A stretch of DNA of 64,000 nt from Oceaniovalibus sp. ACAM 378 (GCF_008085915.1 NZ_VSJK01000004.1:248001-312000), one strand, 5' to 3'; shown: positions 38,071 to 47,964, numbered from the stretch's first letter. The notes: generated by a model from the sequence alone, not told the origin. Numbers and translations are program-made.

Positions 38071-39591
38071 ATGACCGTTAACCCGCTGTATGATTCACTG
38101 TTCGACCTGCATGCCGGGAAGGAAACGCCGTTTCTGATCCTCGACTCAGGAAAGGTGATCAGCCATCGCGCCTTTCTGGCAATGGCAGCGCGGTTCGCCG
38201 GGCATCTGACAAAACTTGGCCTTTCCCCGGGCGACCGTGTGGCGGCGCAGGTGCACAAATCGCCCGACGCGCTGGCGCTTTATGCGGCCTGCGTTCAGGC
38301 CGGGCTGGTGTTTCTGCCGCTCAACCCGGCCTATACCCATGGGGAACTTGGCTATTTCCTCGAAAACAGCGGCGCCGCGCTGCTCGTCTGTGACGGAGCC
38401 GAAGCTGCCGCCCTGCGCCCGCTGGCCGAGAGGATGAACACGCAACTTGCCACGCTGAACGCCGACGGTTCGGGCAGCCTGAGCGATGGCGCAAGTGTCT
38501 GCCCCGACACCTTTGCCACCGTGGCGCGCCAAGGCGGCGATCTGGCCGCGCTGCTTTATACCTCGGGCACGACCGGACGGTCGAAAGGCGCGATGCTGAC
38601 TCAGGACAACCTGATTTCGAATGCCCGCACTCTGGTCGATCACTGGCGGTTCGAAGCAAATGACGTTTTGCTCCATGCGCTGCCGATCTTTCATACACAT
38701 GGATTGTTCGTTGCCACGAATGTGACGCTGATGGCCGGGGGCGCGATGATCTTTCTGCCCCGGCTCGACATTGACCGGCTGATTGACCTGATGCCCCGGG
38801 CAACCGTGCTGATGGGCGTTCCGACGTTTTACACCCGGTTGCTGGACGATCCACGCTTTACCCGCGATCTGGCCGGTCATATGCGGCTGTTCATTTCGGG
38901 CAGCGCGCCCCTGCTTGCCGACACCCACCGCCAGTTCGAGACGCGCACCGGACACCGCATCCTTGAACGCTATGGGATGACGGAAACCAACATGAACACC
39001 TCGAACCCCTATGACGGGGAACGGCGGGCGGGCACGGTCGGCTTTCCCCTGCCCGGGGTTACGTTAAAGGTCACCGATCCCGACAGCGGTGAACAACTGC
39101 CACAGGGTGAGATCGGCCAGATCGAGGTGCGCGGTCCGAATGTGTTCAAGGGATACTGGGAAATGCCCGACAAGACAGCGGCGGAACTGCGCGCCGACGG
39201 GTTTTTCATCACCGGTGATCTGGGCCGGATCGACGCTGACGGCTATGTCCATATTGTCGGGCGCAACAAGGATCTGATCATCTCGGGCGGCTATAACATC
39301 TATCCCAAAGAGATCGAAATGTTGCTGGATGAACAGCCCGGCGTATTGGAGAGCGCGGTGATCGGCGTGCCGCATCCCGATCTGGGGGAAACCGTGCTGG
39401 GTCTGATCGTGCCTGCACCGGGGGCCTCTCCCGATCTTGACGCCATCATGGCGGCGGCGCAGGTCGATCTGGCCCGTTTCAAACATCCGCGCAAACTGTT
39501 GATTGTCGATGCCCTGCCGCGCAATACCATGGGCAAGGTGCAGAAAAACCTGCTGCGCGATCAACTGTCGGAAACCTTCACCACGCCCTGA
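38071..39591 (+). CDS. matB: Malonyl-CoA synthetase
   Basis: 506 aa acyl-adenylate-forming enzyme. ATP motif LLYTSGTTGRSKGAM at about 170, the RYGMTETNMNTSNPY stretch near 305 typical of MatB, and the catalytic lysine in NTMGKVQKN close to the end. It joins malonate to CoA with ATP, feeding MatA. Start ATG at 38071 with GAGGAAAG upstream; an in-frame ATG at 38041 lies inside matA. Last gene of the operon. Confidence 0.93.
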   Translation: MTVNPLYDSLFDLHAGKETPFLILDSGKVISHRAFLAMAARFAGHLTKLGLSPGDRVAAQVHKSPDALALYAACVQAGLVFLPLNPAYTHGELGYFLENSGAALLVCDGAEAAALRPLAERMNTQLATLNADGSGSLSDGASVCPDTFATVARQGGDLAALLYTSGTTGRSKGAMLTQDNLISNARTLVDHWRFEANDVLLHALPIFHTHGLFVATNVTLMAGGAMIFLPRLDIDRLIDLMPRATVLMGVPTFYTRLLDDPRFTRDLAGHMRLFISGSAPLLADTHRQFETRTGHRILERYGMTETNMNTSNPYDGERRAGTVGFPLPGVTLKVTDPDSGEQLPQGEIGQIEVRGPNVFKGYWEMPDKTAAELRADGFFITGDLGRIDADGYVHIVGRNKDLIISGGYNIYPKEIEMLLDEQPGVLESAVIGVPHPDLGETVLGLIVPAPGASPDLDAIMAAAQVDLARFKHPRKLLIVDALPRNTMGKVQKNLLRDQLSETFTTP

Positions 39592-39757
39592 CCGGGGCCG
39601 GACTTCTGCCCGTGATCAATCGGCTGTCGTTCGGCTACAGCCCGCTTGTGGATCGTCAAATCTGTATTGCTGCGATATGTCGGCCAGAAATCGAAACCCG
39701 GGGCAAGCGCATCATCCCCAGCCTTGGCCCCGGACCTGGCACAGAGCGGAGCAATTC

Positions 39758-40384
39758 ATGGCGAAACTGTTTTTTCACTGGGGGAGCATGGATGCAGGCA
39801 AATCGACCCTGCTTTTGCAAACCGAACACAACTACCGCGCCAAGGGCATGGATTGTCATTTGCTGACCGCAAGGCTTGACGACAGGGCGGGCGAGGGTTT
39901 TATCGCCAGCCGCCTTGGGCTGCGCTCACCCGCCAAAACCTTTGCAAGAGACGACGATCTGTTCGAGAAAATCATGATTCCGGCCCAGGCGGCGAAAGTG
40001 GCTGCTGTGCTCTGCGATGAGGCGCATTTTCTGACTCAGCAGCAGGTGATGCAGCTTGCCCGCGGCGTAGACGAACTTAACATTCCGGTGCTGACCTATG
40101 GTCTGCGGACCGACTTTCGCATGCACCCGTTTGAGGGTGCCGCCGCCCTTCTTGCGATTGCCGATGTCATCCGCGAGATGCGATCGATCTGTGAATGCGG
40201 GCGGGCGGCGACGGCTGTGCTGCGGCTTGATGCCTCCGGCACGGCGGTTTTTACCGGCCCACAGGTTCAGATCGGCGGCAACGCGAGCTATAAATCCGTC
40301 TGCCGCCGCCATTGGTTTCAGGCGTTTCGCCAGCAAGATGAGGCGGCAATGGATTTGGCCAGTGCCCGCGATCAGCGTGGCTGA
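39758..40384 (+). CDS. tdk: Thymidine kinase
   Basis: 208 aa type II (TK1-like) enzyme. P-loop GSMDAGKS at 9-16, Walker B CDEAHFL at about 88 with the catalytic Glu, and a zinc-binding lasso from the CEC pair and the CRRH pair. It phosphorylates thymidine for salvage. Start ATG at 39758 follows GCGGAG. It stands alone after a 166-base gap and converges with the ModE-like gene. Confidence 0.93.
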   Translation: MAKLFFHWGSMDAGKSTLLLQTEHNYRAKGMDCHLLTARLDDRAGEGFIASRLGLRSPAKTFARDDDLFEKIMIPAQAAKVAAVLCDEAHFLTQQQVMQLARGVDELNIPVLTYGLRTDFRMHPFEGAAALLAIADVIREMRSICECGRAATAVLRLDASGTAVFTGPQVQIGGNASYKSVCRRHWFQAFRQQDEAAMDLASARDQRG

Positions 40385-40394
40385 AGACGCGGTG

Positions 40395-40766
40395 TTATTT
40401 TCCGCCGGGCATATCCGTCATCATACGGCTCAGTGCGTCAAGACGCGGTGAGCCTGCCTTGGCGGCATCAGCCTCGAACTGTCGATAAAGCGCAAGAACG
40501 TCGCGGCCCCGGTCCGTCAGAACCGCGCCGCCGCCCCCGGCACCGCCGCGCGTGCTTTCGACCACTGGCGCGCTGAACATCGCGTTCATCGTCCCGATCA
40601 GGCTCCAGGCGCGCTTGTAACTCATGTTCATCTCACGGCCCGCCGCAGCGATCGAGCCACAGCGCCCGATGCGTTCAAGAAGTTCTGCCTTGCCCGGCCC
40701 CATGATCTCGTCCTCGCCAAAGACGATGCGGATGCGCAGACGGGGAGGACTGGTTTCGGGTTCCAT
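40395..40766 (-). CDS. ModE N-terminal-like winged-helix regulator
   Basis: 123 aa: a LysR/ModE-type helix-turn-helix (about 22-95, RIGRCGSIAAAGREMNMSYKRAWSLI) without the molybdate-binding Mop domains. This one-domain form is common next to molybdenum-enzyme or formate dehydrogenase genes. The nearest such enzyme here is the hydroxylase 12 kb away. Start ATG at 40766, chosen because homologues start near MEPE; the frame extends to 40850. Target unknown. Confidence 0.8.
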   Translation of the reverse strand: MEPETSPPRLRIRIVFGEDEIMGPGKAELLERIGRCGSIAAAGREMNMSYKRAWSLIGTMNAMFSAPVVESTRGGAGGGGAVLTDRGRDVLALYRQFEADAAKAGSPRLDALSRMMTDMPGGK

Positions 40767-40869
40767 CGCCAATAGTCGCGCGGTTCGCCGTCTCTGTGCA
40801 AGACCGCTTCCAAGGGCAACACCACCGAAGACGCGGTTCGGCTGTCCCAACCTTGGAACCGCCGCCGGA

Positions 40870-42120
40870 TCAATCGAATGATCGCGCGATCTGCCGGGTC
40901 ACACTGCCGTCGGCTGGATAAAGTGGGATCAAACAGGCCTGAAGTGCATGATAAAGATCGGGCTTTCCAGTGAACACCGTTTGCGACGGGGCAAGGGTGT
41001 CATCCAGTTCGGGAATCCATCCGCCACATTCCCGATCCAGAAAATACCGGTTGGTGAACCCCCAGATGCGACGATACCAGCCCTCGAATACGGCGTCGCC
41101 GGTCGCTCGATACAGGGTACTGGCGGCGGCGATGCCTTCGCAGCAGGGCCACCAATATCGATCGCGCACGATTGGCCGGTCGTCCCAATCAAGCGTATAG
41201 TAAAAGCCGCCATTGGCGGCGTCCCACCCGGTTCGGCATGCGGTCAGGAACAATTCCCGCGCCGCCACCGGCATCCAGTCAGCCGCCCTGCCCCCGAGTT
41301 CCCACAGTTGGATCAGCAGACGCGCCCATTCCAGAGCGTGGCCCGGCGTCACGCCTGCGGGGCGCAGCATTGGGTCGCCGGAATAACCGCGATCAACCGT
41401 CCACGCGGCGTCAAAATGCTCGGCCACCCGCCAGCCCTGCGCGCGGGCGTGGCGGTTTATGATCAGTGCGGCAATCGAATTGGCCTTGTCGAGATAGTGC
41501 TGCTCCTCCGTAGCCTCGAATGCCGCCATCAATGCTTCGGTCAGATGCATGTTCGAATTCTGACCGCGATAGGTGCTGATCGGCGACCAGTCGGCGTGAT
41601 ATTCCTCGGTCGTGGCCCCTGCCGCGGCATCCCAGAAACGCTCTTGCAGGATCCCGGTCACATCCGCCAACAGCCGGTCCGCGTCCGGATGACCGGCGAC
41701 CTTTGCCGATGATGCGGCCAGCAGGACGAAGGCATGACCATAGGCCTGTTTGCTGTCGTCCACTGCGCCTCCGTCGCCGACACCCCAGAAATAGCCGCCG
41801 TTCGTGTTGTCCCGGTGCCGCTGCCAGATGTATTTCAGCCCGTGATCCACCGCATCATCCGCCCCCGGCAGGCCCAGCATATGCGCAATCGCGGCGCAAT
41901 GAACCATCCGGGTGGTGCCGTGCAGCGCACGGACCGTCGAATCCGGCCACAGCGGCCGCCCGGCCCGGTCCAAAACGTGAAACCCGCCCACCGGATTGAT
42001 CGAAACAGGCAAAAAGAAGGAAATCAGCCCCCGCGCCTGATCCATCAACCAGTCCCGGTGCACCGGCCTGTCGGTGAACGCGGGTCCGGCAACCTGTGGC
42101 CATTCTGTGCTGTCAGCCAT
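40870..42120 (-). CDS. AGE family sugar epimerase/isomerase (YihS/mannose isomerase-like)
   Basis: 416 aa (alpha/alpha)6-barrel of the N-acylglucosamine 2-epimerase family, the length of YihS (413). Visible conserved spots include TRMVHCAAIAH (about 70), EYHADWSP, NSNMHLTEALMAAFEAT and the C-terminal TGKPDLYHALQA. Members isomerise mannose, glucose, fructose or sulfoquinovose. No sugar operon surrounds it, so the substrate is open. Start ATG at 42120; the preceding codons to 42147 look non-conserved. Confidence 0.86.
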   Translation of the reverse strand: MADSTEWPQVAGPAFTDRPVHRDWLMDQARGLISFFLPVSINPVGGFHVLDRAGRPLWPDSTVRALHGTTRMVHCAAIAHMLGLPGADDAVDHGLKYIWQRHRDNTNGGYFWGVGDGGAVDDSKQAYGHAFVLLAASSAKVAGHPDADRLLADVTGILQERFWDAAAGATTEEYHADWSPISTYRGQNSNMHLTEALMAAFEATEEQHYLDKANSIAALIINRHARAQGWRVAEHFDAAWTVDRGYSGDPMLRPAGVTPGHALEWARLLIQLWELGGRAADWMPVAARELFLTACRTGWDAANGGFYYTLDWDDRPIVRDRYWWPCCEGIAAASTLYRATGDAVFEGWYRRIWGFTNRYFLDRECGGWIPELDDTLAPSQTVFTGKPDLYHALQACLIPLYPADGSVTRQIARSFD

Positions 42121-42246
42121 GATCGTATCTCTTTTCGGTTTTTGCAAAGGCCGGATGGCGGTTACGTACAGTTATTAACGCGGGGTCAGGCGAATGGCGA
42201 ACCGGGCTTGGCGGCCTGCGCGATAGGGGGTCGCGGATGCCCGGTC

Positions 42247-43524
42247 TCAGGCCAACCACCGTTCCGGCGCGATGACCGGCGGCGCCGCATTCAGCAAACC
42301 GATGTCAAACCCTGCCGCCGCCTTATAGTGCGCCATGAATGCGGCCCGTTCCGCGGCCGGAATAACCTCGTCGATCTGCTCGAACACACCACCGCAGCGT
42401 TCGTCTACCATGTTCAGCAATCCGAACGGCCCTGCCCCGCGATTGCGCAGGACCAGCGCCGACACCGGTCCGCACAACTGCGCGTCAAACGCCGCAGCGG
42501 CCTGCGGCGTCTGCCCATGGTCGCAGATCCTCGCCCCCAGCACCCTTGCGTCGACGATCGCCTGACTGGCGCCGTTCGACCCCGTGGGATACATCGCATG
42601 CGCCGCATCGCCGATCAGGACGACCGGCCCGTCCACCCAAGTCGCAACCGGATCACGGTCGATCATCGGGTTCTCGAAGGCCGCCCCGGCCTGCCGCAGC
42701 AAGGCAGGCACATCCAGCCAGTCATAGCGGAACGCCTCGAAATGATGGGCGAATGTATCGATCTCCACCGGTCGGAACCAGCCCTCGCCGGTCCAGCCCG
42801 CCGCGCTGTCCACCGTCACCTCGGCAATCCAGTTGACCGTTGCCAATCCGTCATCCCCGACCGGCGAAATCGGATAGATCACCAGCCGCTGGCGGTGGGT
42901 CCCGAGCCCGACAAAGGAGGCGCCGGTGCGAAGGGGCCGGGCACGCGCCGTGCCGCGCCACATCAAAGCACCGCCCCAATGTACCGGTGGTTGGTCGGGA
43001 TGCATCTGCGCGCGGATCGCCGAATGAATACCGTCCGCCCCGACCAGCAGCGCGCCCGCTTCCTCGGTGATCGAACCGTCTTCTTGCAGCACCTGCGCGG
43101 TCACCCCATCGCCGCTGTGCGCATATCCCGTCACCCGCGCGCCAAGCCGCACCGCATCGACACCCATCCGTTCGATGACGGCCCGGTACAGCATCATCAA
43201 CAGCGCGCCGCGATGCACCGCATATTGCGGCCAGCGATATCCGGCGTCCAACCCGCGCGGTTCGGCATGGATCGTCGCGCCGTTCAGCCCGACCAGCGCC
43301 CATTCCCGGACTTGCACGCCGATTTCGCCCAAGGCATCGGCTCCGAACCCCAGATCGTGCAATTCCCGGACCGCGTTGGGTTGCAGGTTGATCCCGACGC
43401 CCAACGGCCGCATCCGACGCGAGGCTTCGAACACGGTGCAGGGCACGCCGATCTGGTGCAGCGTCAGCGCCATCGCCAACCCGGCAATGCCTCCGCCCGC
43501 GATCAACACAGGTTTCCCGGCCAT
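42247..43524 (-). CDS. FAD-dependent monooxygenase (PhzS/salicylate hydroxylase-like)
   Basis: 425 aa. Rossmann FAD motif IAGGGIAGLAMAL at 7-19, the DG motif LLVGADGIHSAIR near 160, and GDAAHAMYPTGSNGASQAI near 290, the full set for class A flavoprotein hydroxylases. Start ATG at 43524 with GGGGAG upstream; an ATG at 43542 is possible. It hydroxylates an aromatic or heterocyclic compound with NAD(P)H and oxygen. No pathway partner is adjacent. Confidence 0.87.
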   Translation of the reverse strand: MAGKPVLIAGGGIAGLAMALTLHQIGVPCTVFEASRRMRPLGVGINLQPNAVRELHDLGFGADALGEIGVQVREWALVGLNGATIHAEPRGLDAGYRWPQYAVHRGALLMMLYRAVIERMGVDAVRLGARVTGYAHSGDGVTAQVLQEDGSITEEAGALLVGADGIHSAIRAQMHPDQPPVHWGGALMWRGTARARPLRTGASFVGLGTHRQRLVIYPISPVGDDGLATVNWIAEVTVDSAAGWTGEGWFRPVEIDTFAHHFEAFRYDWLDVPALLRQAGAAFENPMIDRDPVATWVDGPVVLIGDAAHAMYPTGSNGASQAIVDARVLGARICDHGQTPQAAAAFDAQLCGPVSALVLRNRGAGPFGLLNMVDERCGGVFEQIDEVIPAAERAAFMAHYKAAAGFDIGLLNAAPPVIAPERWLA

Positions 43525-44014
43525 GATTGAGCTACTCCCCATTTCGCCAACGCCCCCGCCCGTGTCGCCAGCGCCCCCGAACGTCATCCTGCGCGGTCCC
43601 GGAGCGAAAGAAAAGCCAACCGCCGCCCCTGCATGCCGTCACACGAGATCTGCACTGCCATCTCAGCCCGAACCGCTTTCGGCTTCTTCTTTGTCCAAAT
43701 ACTCATGCAATAGCGTCAATCAAAGCGGGGTAAGTGCAATGAAACCGCTTGGGGTCCACCGGGCACCCTGTTCGCAGAGAGACCGCCAAGTGGATCAGTC
43801 ACGGCATAAAATCCGGATTGGCCTGATTTCGATTGCCGAATCGCGGTAAGGTTTTCAACCGACGTCAGGGCTTCGCACTCCCATCGCCCAGCAGAGCGAC
43901 TGCATCAGGCGCGCGCAGTCCGAACTACAGCAATTAACCGACGGAGTTTCGCCAGATGCCGACGACAATGCGTATTGCTCACGCCGGGTTTTGAATTCCC
44001 TTGCTTTGCTCCTG
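43525..44014. other. Intergenic region without recognisable features
   Basis: 490 bases between the monooxygenase gene and the polyamine-type permease gene. No protein-like frame, strong hairpin or known motif was seen. It should contain the monooxygenase promoter and the 3' end of the ABC operon. Confidence 0.5.
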
Positions 44015-44863
44015 TCAGCGGCGTTGCAGGGCGATCATCGCCAGCGCCAGCACACTGGACCCAAGGATCAGCAGCAGCGACACAGCGTTCAGCACCGGCG
44101 TCGATCCCTCCTTGAGGCGGTCGAACATGGTGATGGTCAACGGCGCGTCCGAGCCGACCAGCATCAGCGTGGTGTTGAAATTCTCGAAACTCATCAGAAA
44201 GGCGACGACAAAGGCACCGATCAACGCAGGCAGCAAATAGGGAATTGTGATCGTGCGCACCGCTGTCAGGGGGGTTGCGCCAAGGTTCAGCGCCGCTTCC
44301 TCCAGAGACCGGTCAAATTTGATCAGCCGGGCCGATATCACCAGCGTCGCAATGGTGGTGATGAAAGAAAACTGACCGGCGATGACCAGCACAAGACCGG
44401 GACGCAGGGCGTCGACGTAAAGACCCGATGCGTCCTGAACCACCCCGGCGATCCGGCTGGAAAACACCAGTATCGAGATCCCCAGCACGATCCCCGGCAC
44501 CACCAGAGGCAGCAGCATCAGGATATATAGTAACCCGCGCCCCGGAAAGCTGTAGCGGTTGAACAGGAATGCATTGGTCGTGCCGACCAGGACAGACAGC
44601 CCCGAGACGAAGATCGCGACAAAGACCGATGTGCCGATCGACGACAGGATCCGGCGTTCGTGAAACAGGCCGATCTGCGGGCGCGCGTCGCCAAAGAACC
44701 AGCCCCAGGTGAACCCCTGCCAGGGCAGCGACGGAAATTGGCTGTCGTTGAAGGCAAAGACGACAACGGTGGCAAGAGGCAGCGCCAGCCACAGGAAAAA
44801 CACCAGCACATAGGCTTTGTAGATCAGTTTTACCGCGCCCGACTGAGGGATCGACGGGATCAT
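44015..44863 (-). CDS. Spermidine/putrescine-type ABC transporter permease (PotC-like)
   Basis: 282 aa with six membrane helices and the ATPase-docking loop LEEAALNLGATPLTAVRTITIP near 190. It is the second permease of the PotABCD-type system; ATG at 44863 overlaps the PotB-like stop. Last gene of the operon (binding protein, ATPase, permease, permease). Confidence 0.9.
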   Translation of the reverse strand: MIPSIPQSGAVKLIYKAYVLVFFLWLALPLATVVVFAFNDSQFPSLPWQGFTWGWFFGDARPQIGLFHERRILSSIGTSVFVAIFVSGLSVLVGTTNAFLFNRYSFPGRGLLYILMLLPLVVPGIVLGISILVFSSRIAGVVQDASGLYVDALRPGLVLVIAGQFSFITTIATLVISARLIKFDRSLEEAALNLGATPLTAVRTITIPYLLPALIGAFVVAFLMSFENFNTTLMLVGSDAPLTITMFDRLKEGSTPVLNAVSLLLILGSSVLALAMIALQRR

Positions 44864-45723
44864 TTGCCCTCTCCCATCGTGCGCTCAAGGGTTTGTCCGG
44901 TCAGCCGCAAGATGCTCCAGACGATCAGCGAGGATGCGCCAAGAAGGCAGAAGCCGAAGGCGGCGCCAAGCTCCCAGTTGAAGCGGACGATGAATTGGGA
45001 ATAGATCAGCTCGGTGAACCACAGGCTGCCCTTGCCGCCCAGCATGGTGGGCGTCAGATAGTTGCCAAGGCTCAGCATGAACACCACGATGCAGCCCGAA
45101 ACGATCCCCGGCATAGCGTGGGGAATGACGATTTCCCGCAGCACGCTGAAACCCGATCCGCCAAGGTCATAGCCCGCCTCGATCACCGCATCGTCCAGAC
45201 TTTCCAATGTCGTGGTCAGTGGCACTACCATGAACAGCATCGAAGTATAAACGAGGCCCAGCATCATCGCCGCGTCATTATACAGCATTTCAATCGGTTG
45301 ATCGGCCAGACCCAGCCATTGCAGGAACCCGCTGATCACCCCGGTTTCGCGCAACAGGATGATCCAGCCGAAGGTGCGCACCAGCTCGGACACCCAGAAC
45401 GGGATCAGGCACATCAGGAACAGTGCGGCCTGACTGCGGCCCTTGGCGATCTTCGCGATATAGTAACTGATCGGAAAGGCGATGATCAGGGTGATCACCG
45501 TGGCCAGAACCGACATGATCGCAGTGCGCAAAAAGGTCACAATATAGAGCGGTTCGGTGATGAAAGCGGCATAGTTGTCCAGACTGGGGACATATTCGCG
45601 CGGGGCGACACGGGTGCGCAGGGATACGATGGCCATGTCGATATGCGGCAGGATGATCAGCAATCCCAGCCACAACACCAAGGGCGCCAGCAAAAGATAG
45701 AACCCAAGGCCCCGGCCCGTCAC
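44860..45723 (-). CDS. Spermidine/putrescine-type ABC transporter permease (PotB-like)
   Basis: 287 aa, six membrane helices, docking loop VIEAGYDLGGSGFSVLREIVIP. The start is taken as GTG at 45723, overlapping the ATPase stop as GTGA; the frame extends 21 bases further into the ATPase gene. Pairs with the PotC-like protein to form the membrane channel. Confidence 0.88.
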   Translation of the reverse strand: MTGRGLGFYLLLAPLVLWLGLLIILPHIDMAIVSLRTRVAPREYVPSLDNYAAFITEPLYIVTFLRTAIMSVLATVITLIIAFPISYYIAKIAKGRSQAALFLMCLIPFWVSELVRTFGWIILLRETGVISGFLQWLGLADQPIEMLYNDAAMMLGLVYTSMLFMVVPLTTTLESLDDAVIEAGYDLGGSGFSVLREIVIPHAMPGIVSGCIVVFMLSLGNYLTPTMLGGKGSLWFTELIYSQFIVRFNWELGAAFGFCLLGASSLIVWSILRLTGQTLERTMGEGK

Positions 45724-46826
45724 GACGCCGTGTCCGCAAAACACAGCGTCTGTTCCCGGGTCCAGCCGATCTGCACCTCGGCGCCCTTGTCGAGATTGGC
45801 AAAACCCGCCGATTGCGGCAGTGCCACGTCGATCTCGCTGCCCGATTGCGGGTCGCGGACCAGAACGCGGCTGTTGGCCCCGTTGAACAGCATCGCCGTC
45901 ACCTGAACTTTCGTGCCGAATGCCTGATCCTGCATCGCGGCGGCGTCCGGTCCGATGCTGATCGCTTCGGGGCGCACGAACACGGAGACCTTGTCATTGG
46001 TCTTCAGACCGTCCGCCGGGGCGCGCAGGGTCAGTCCCGCATCGGTCTGCACCTCGGCGGTGTCGCCTTCCACGCGGGTCACTCGCCCGCTCCAACGGTT
46101 TGCCTCGCCGACGAAACCGGCGACGAAAGCGGTGGCAGGCCGATAGTAAAGATCGCGGGCCGCGCCGATCTGTTCAAAGCGACCGGCGTTCATCACCGCC
46201 ACGGCGTCAGACATCACTAGGGCTTCGCCCTGATCATGGGTGATATAGACAAAAGTGGTGTCAAATTCAGCCTGCAGCGATTTCAGCTCGATCTTCATCT
46301 TCTCGCGCAGCTTCAGATCCAGCGCGCCCAGCGGTTCGTCCAGCAGCAGAACCTCGGGTTCAAGCACCATGCAGCGGGCAATGGCGACACGCTGACGCTG
46401 GCCGCCCGAAAGCTCGGACACTTTGCGCGCACCGATCCCGGGCAGGCTGATCCGCTCCAGAACCTCGCCGGTGCGCCGGGTGATTTCCGCCTTGGCCACG
46501 CCCTGACGGCGCAGCCCATAGCCGATATTTTCGGCCACGTTCATCATCGGGAACAGGGCAAGATGCTGAAACACCATGTTGACCGGGCGCTTGTTGGGCG
46601 GCACCCCGAGAACCGAGCGGCCGCGGATCAGGATATCGCCGCTGCTCGGCTCGAGAAACCCGGCAATCATCCGCATGATCGTCGTCTTGCCGCAGCCAGA
46701 CGGGCCGAGAATGGAAAAGAACGACCCCGCAGGCACCGAGAAATCCACATCCTTGACGGCAGTTATGTCGCCGAACCGCTTGGTAAGGCCGCGGCATTCC
46801 AGATCGGGGGCTGAATCGGCGCTCAT
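45720..46826 (-). CDS. Spermidine/putrescine-type ABC transporter ATPase (PotA-like)
   Basis: 368 aa. Walker A GPSGCGKT at about 41-48, signature LSGGQRQRVAIAR, Walker B VLLLDEPLGALD, then a TOBE domain (about 285-360). Family length. It lies between the binding protein gene and the permeases; the gap before it carries a strong hairpin. Confidence 0.94.
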   Translation of the reverse strand: MSADSAPDLECRGLTKRFGDITAVKDVDFSVPAGSFFSILGPSGCGKTTIMRMIAGFLEPSSGDILIRGRSVLGVPPNKRPVNMVFQHLALFPMMNVAENIGYGLRRQGVAKAEITRRTGEVLERISLPGIGARKVSELSGGQRQRVAIARCMVLEPEVLLLDEPLGALDLKLREKMKIELKSLQAEFDTTFVYITHDQGEALVMSDAVAVMNAGRFEQIGAARDLYYRPATAFVAGFVGEANRWSGRVTRVEGDTAEVQTDAGLTLRAPADGLKTNDKVSVFVRPEAISIGPDAAAMQDQAFGTKVQVTAMLFNGANSRVLVRDPQSGSEIDVALPQSAGFANLDKGAEVQIGWTREQTLCFADTAS

Positions 46827-46853
46827 GGATAGTCCTGTCTATCGGAAAGGTGC

Positions 46854-46879
46854 GGTGGCCCGGCGCAAACCGGGCCACC
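46854..46879 (-). promoter_or_regulatory. Strong hairpin between binding-protein and ATPase genes
   Basis: Ten-base perfect stem (GGTGGCCCGG / CCGGGCCACC) with a 6-base loop, 23 bases past the binding-protein stop in the direction of transcription. A short T-rich stretch (CTTT) follows. Likely an attenuator or mRNA-stabilising stem favouring the binding protein. Confidence 0.7.
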
Positions 46880-46902
46880 TGTCTTTGGCAGTCAAATGGG
46901 CC

Positions 46903-47964
46903 TTATTTGGCCGATTGAATGCGGTCCAGAGCTTCGCCTTCGATCCGCTCAAGGGTCGCGGGCACGGGCGGATACCAACGGATATTGTCCACCGCTTCGG
47001 GCGGGAAGCTGGCCTGATACTGCGCTTTCAGCGTATCGTTGACGAACTCGTCGGCCCCCTTGGAAGCCGTGAAGTTGCCGGCGGATTCCGTCACCATCGC
47101 GGCGATTTCCGGCTGCATCACAAAGTTGATCCAGTCATAAGCGGCCTGATCGGCCCGCCCCTGTGCCGGCAATGCAAAGGTATCGACCCACCCCAAAGCG
47201 CCCGACGTCGGCGCGACAAAGTTGATGTCGGGATTGTCGGCGTTCAGCTTCCAGCCACCGGTGTCCCAGGCCATGGAAGCCACCGCTTCGCCCGAGCGCA
47301 TGAAGTTCAGCAGCTCGTCACCACCACCCCAATAGGCCTTCACAATCGGCTTGCACTCGATCAGCTTGGCCTCGACCTTGTCGAGGATGTCCTTATAGGC
47401 GGCTTCGTCTTCGTAGGCCGCAAAAGGGTCCATCCCCATGGCAAAGGCAAATCCGATCAGCGTGGGACGCTTCAGGCGATAGCTGACCTTGCCCTTCAGT
47501 TCCTCGTTGCACAGATCGGTGTAATCCTTGACGTCGCCCGCTTCGGCGGCGTTCACGATCAGACCGGATGTGCCCCAGATGTCGGGCAGGCCATAGACCT
47601 CACCGTCGACAGTGGTGTTCGTCTTGGTCGACTCAAGCATCGAGGGTATGAACAGTCCGGTCTCTATCTTGCTCATATCAAAGGGCTTGTAGATGCCGAA
47701 TTCGCGCTGTGGTCCGGCGATGCGGTCCTGACTGGGCTGGGCAAGATCGAACCCGCCGCCCCCGGTCGCGCGCAGTTTGGCGATCATTTCTTCGTTGTTG
47801 GACAGGGTCACCTCGACGGTGTGCCCGGTCGCTTCCTCGAACTTGTCGATCACCGCGTCGGGGGCATAACCACCCCATGTCAGCAGGCGCAGCGTCTCGG
47901 CGCTGGCCGGTGCAGCCAGCACCAGCGCGAGTGCCGTGGCGGCAAGATATTGTGTTTTGGTCAT
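46903..47964 (-). CDS. Polyamine-type periplasmic binding protein (PotD/PotF-like)
   Basis: 353 aa. Signal peptide at about 1-22 (ending ASA), then a PotD-like start LRLLTWGGYAPDAVIDKFEEAT and SNNEEMIAKL. The start ATG at 47964 has AGGGAGAG upstream; the frame extends to 48132 but without signal-peptide character. First gene of the operon. Polyamine or a related amine/amino acid ligand is inferred from family. Confidence 0.92.
   Translation of the reverse strand: MTKTQYLAATALALVLAAPASAETLRLLTWGGYAPDAVIDKFEEATGHTVEVTLSNNEEMIAKLRATGGGGFDLAQPSQDRIAGPQREFGIYKPFDMSKIETGLFIPSMLESTKTNTTVDGEVYGLPDIWGTSGLIVNAAEAGDVKDYTDLCNEELKGKVSYRLKRPTLIGFAFAMGMDPFAAYEDEAAYKDILDKVEAKLIECKPIVKAYWGGGDELLNFMRSGEAVASMAWDTGGWKLNADNPDINFVAPTSGALGWVDTFALPAQGRADQAAYDWINFVMQPEIAAMVTESAGNFTASKGADEFVNDTLKAQYQASFPPEAVDNIRWYPPVPATLERIEGEALDRIQSAK

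Noticed and set aside
40395-40766. Regulator assigned to the molybdenum hydroxylase operon
   Set aside because: It lacks molybdate-binding domains and lies 12 kb away; no shared site was found.
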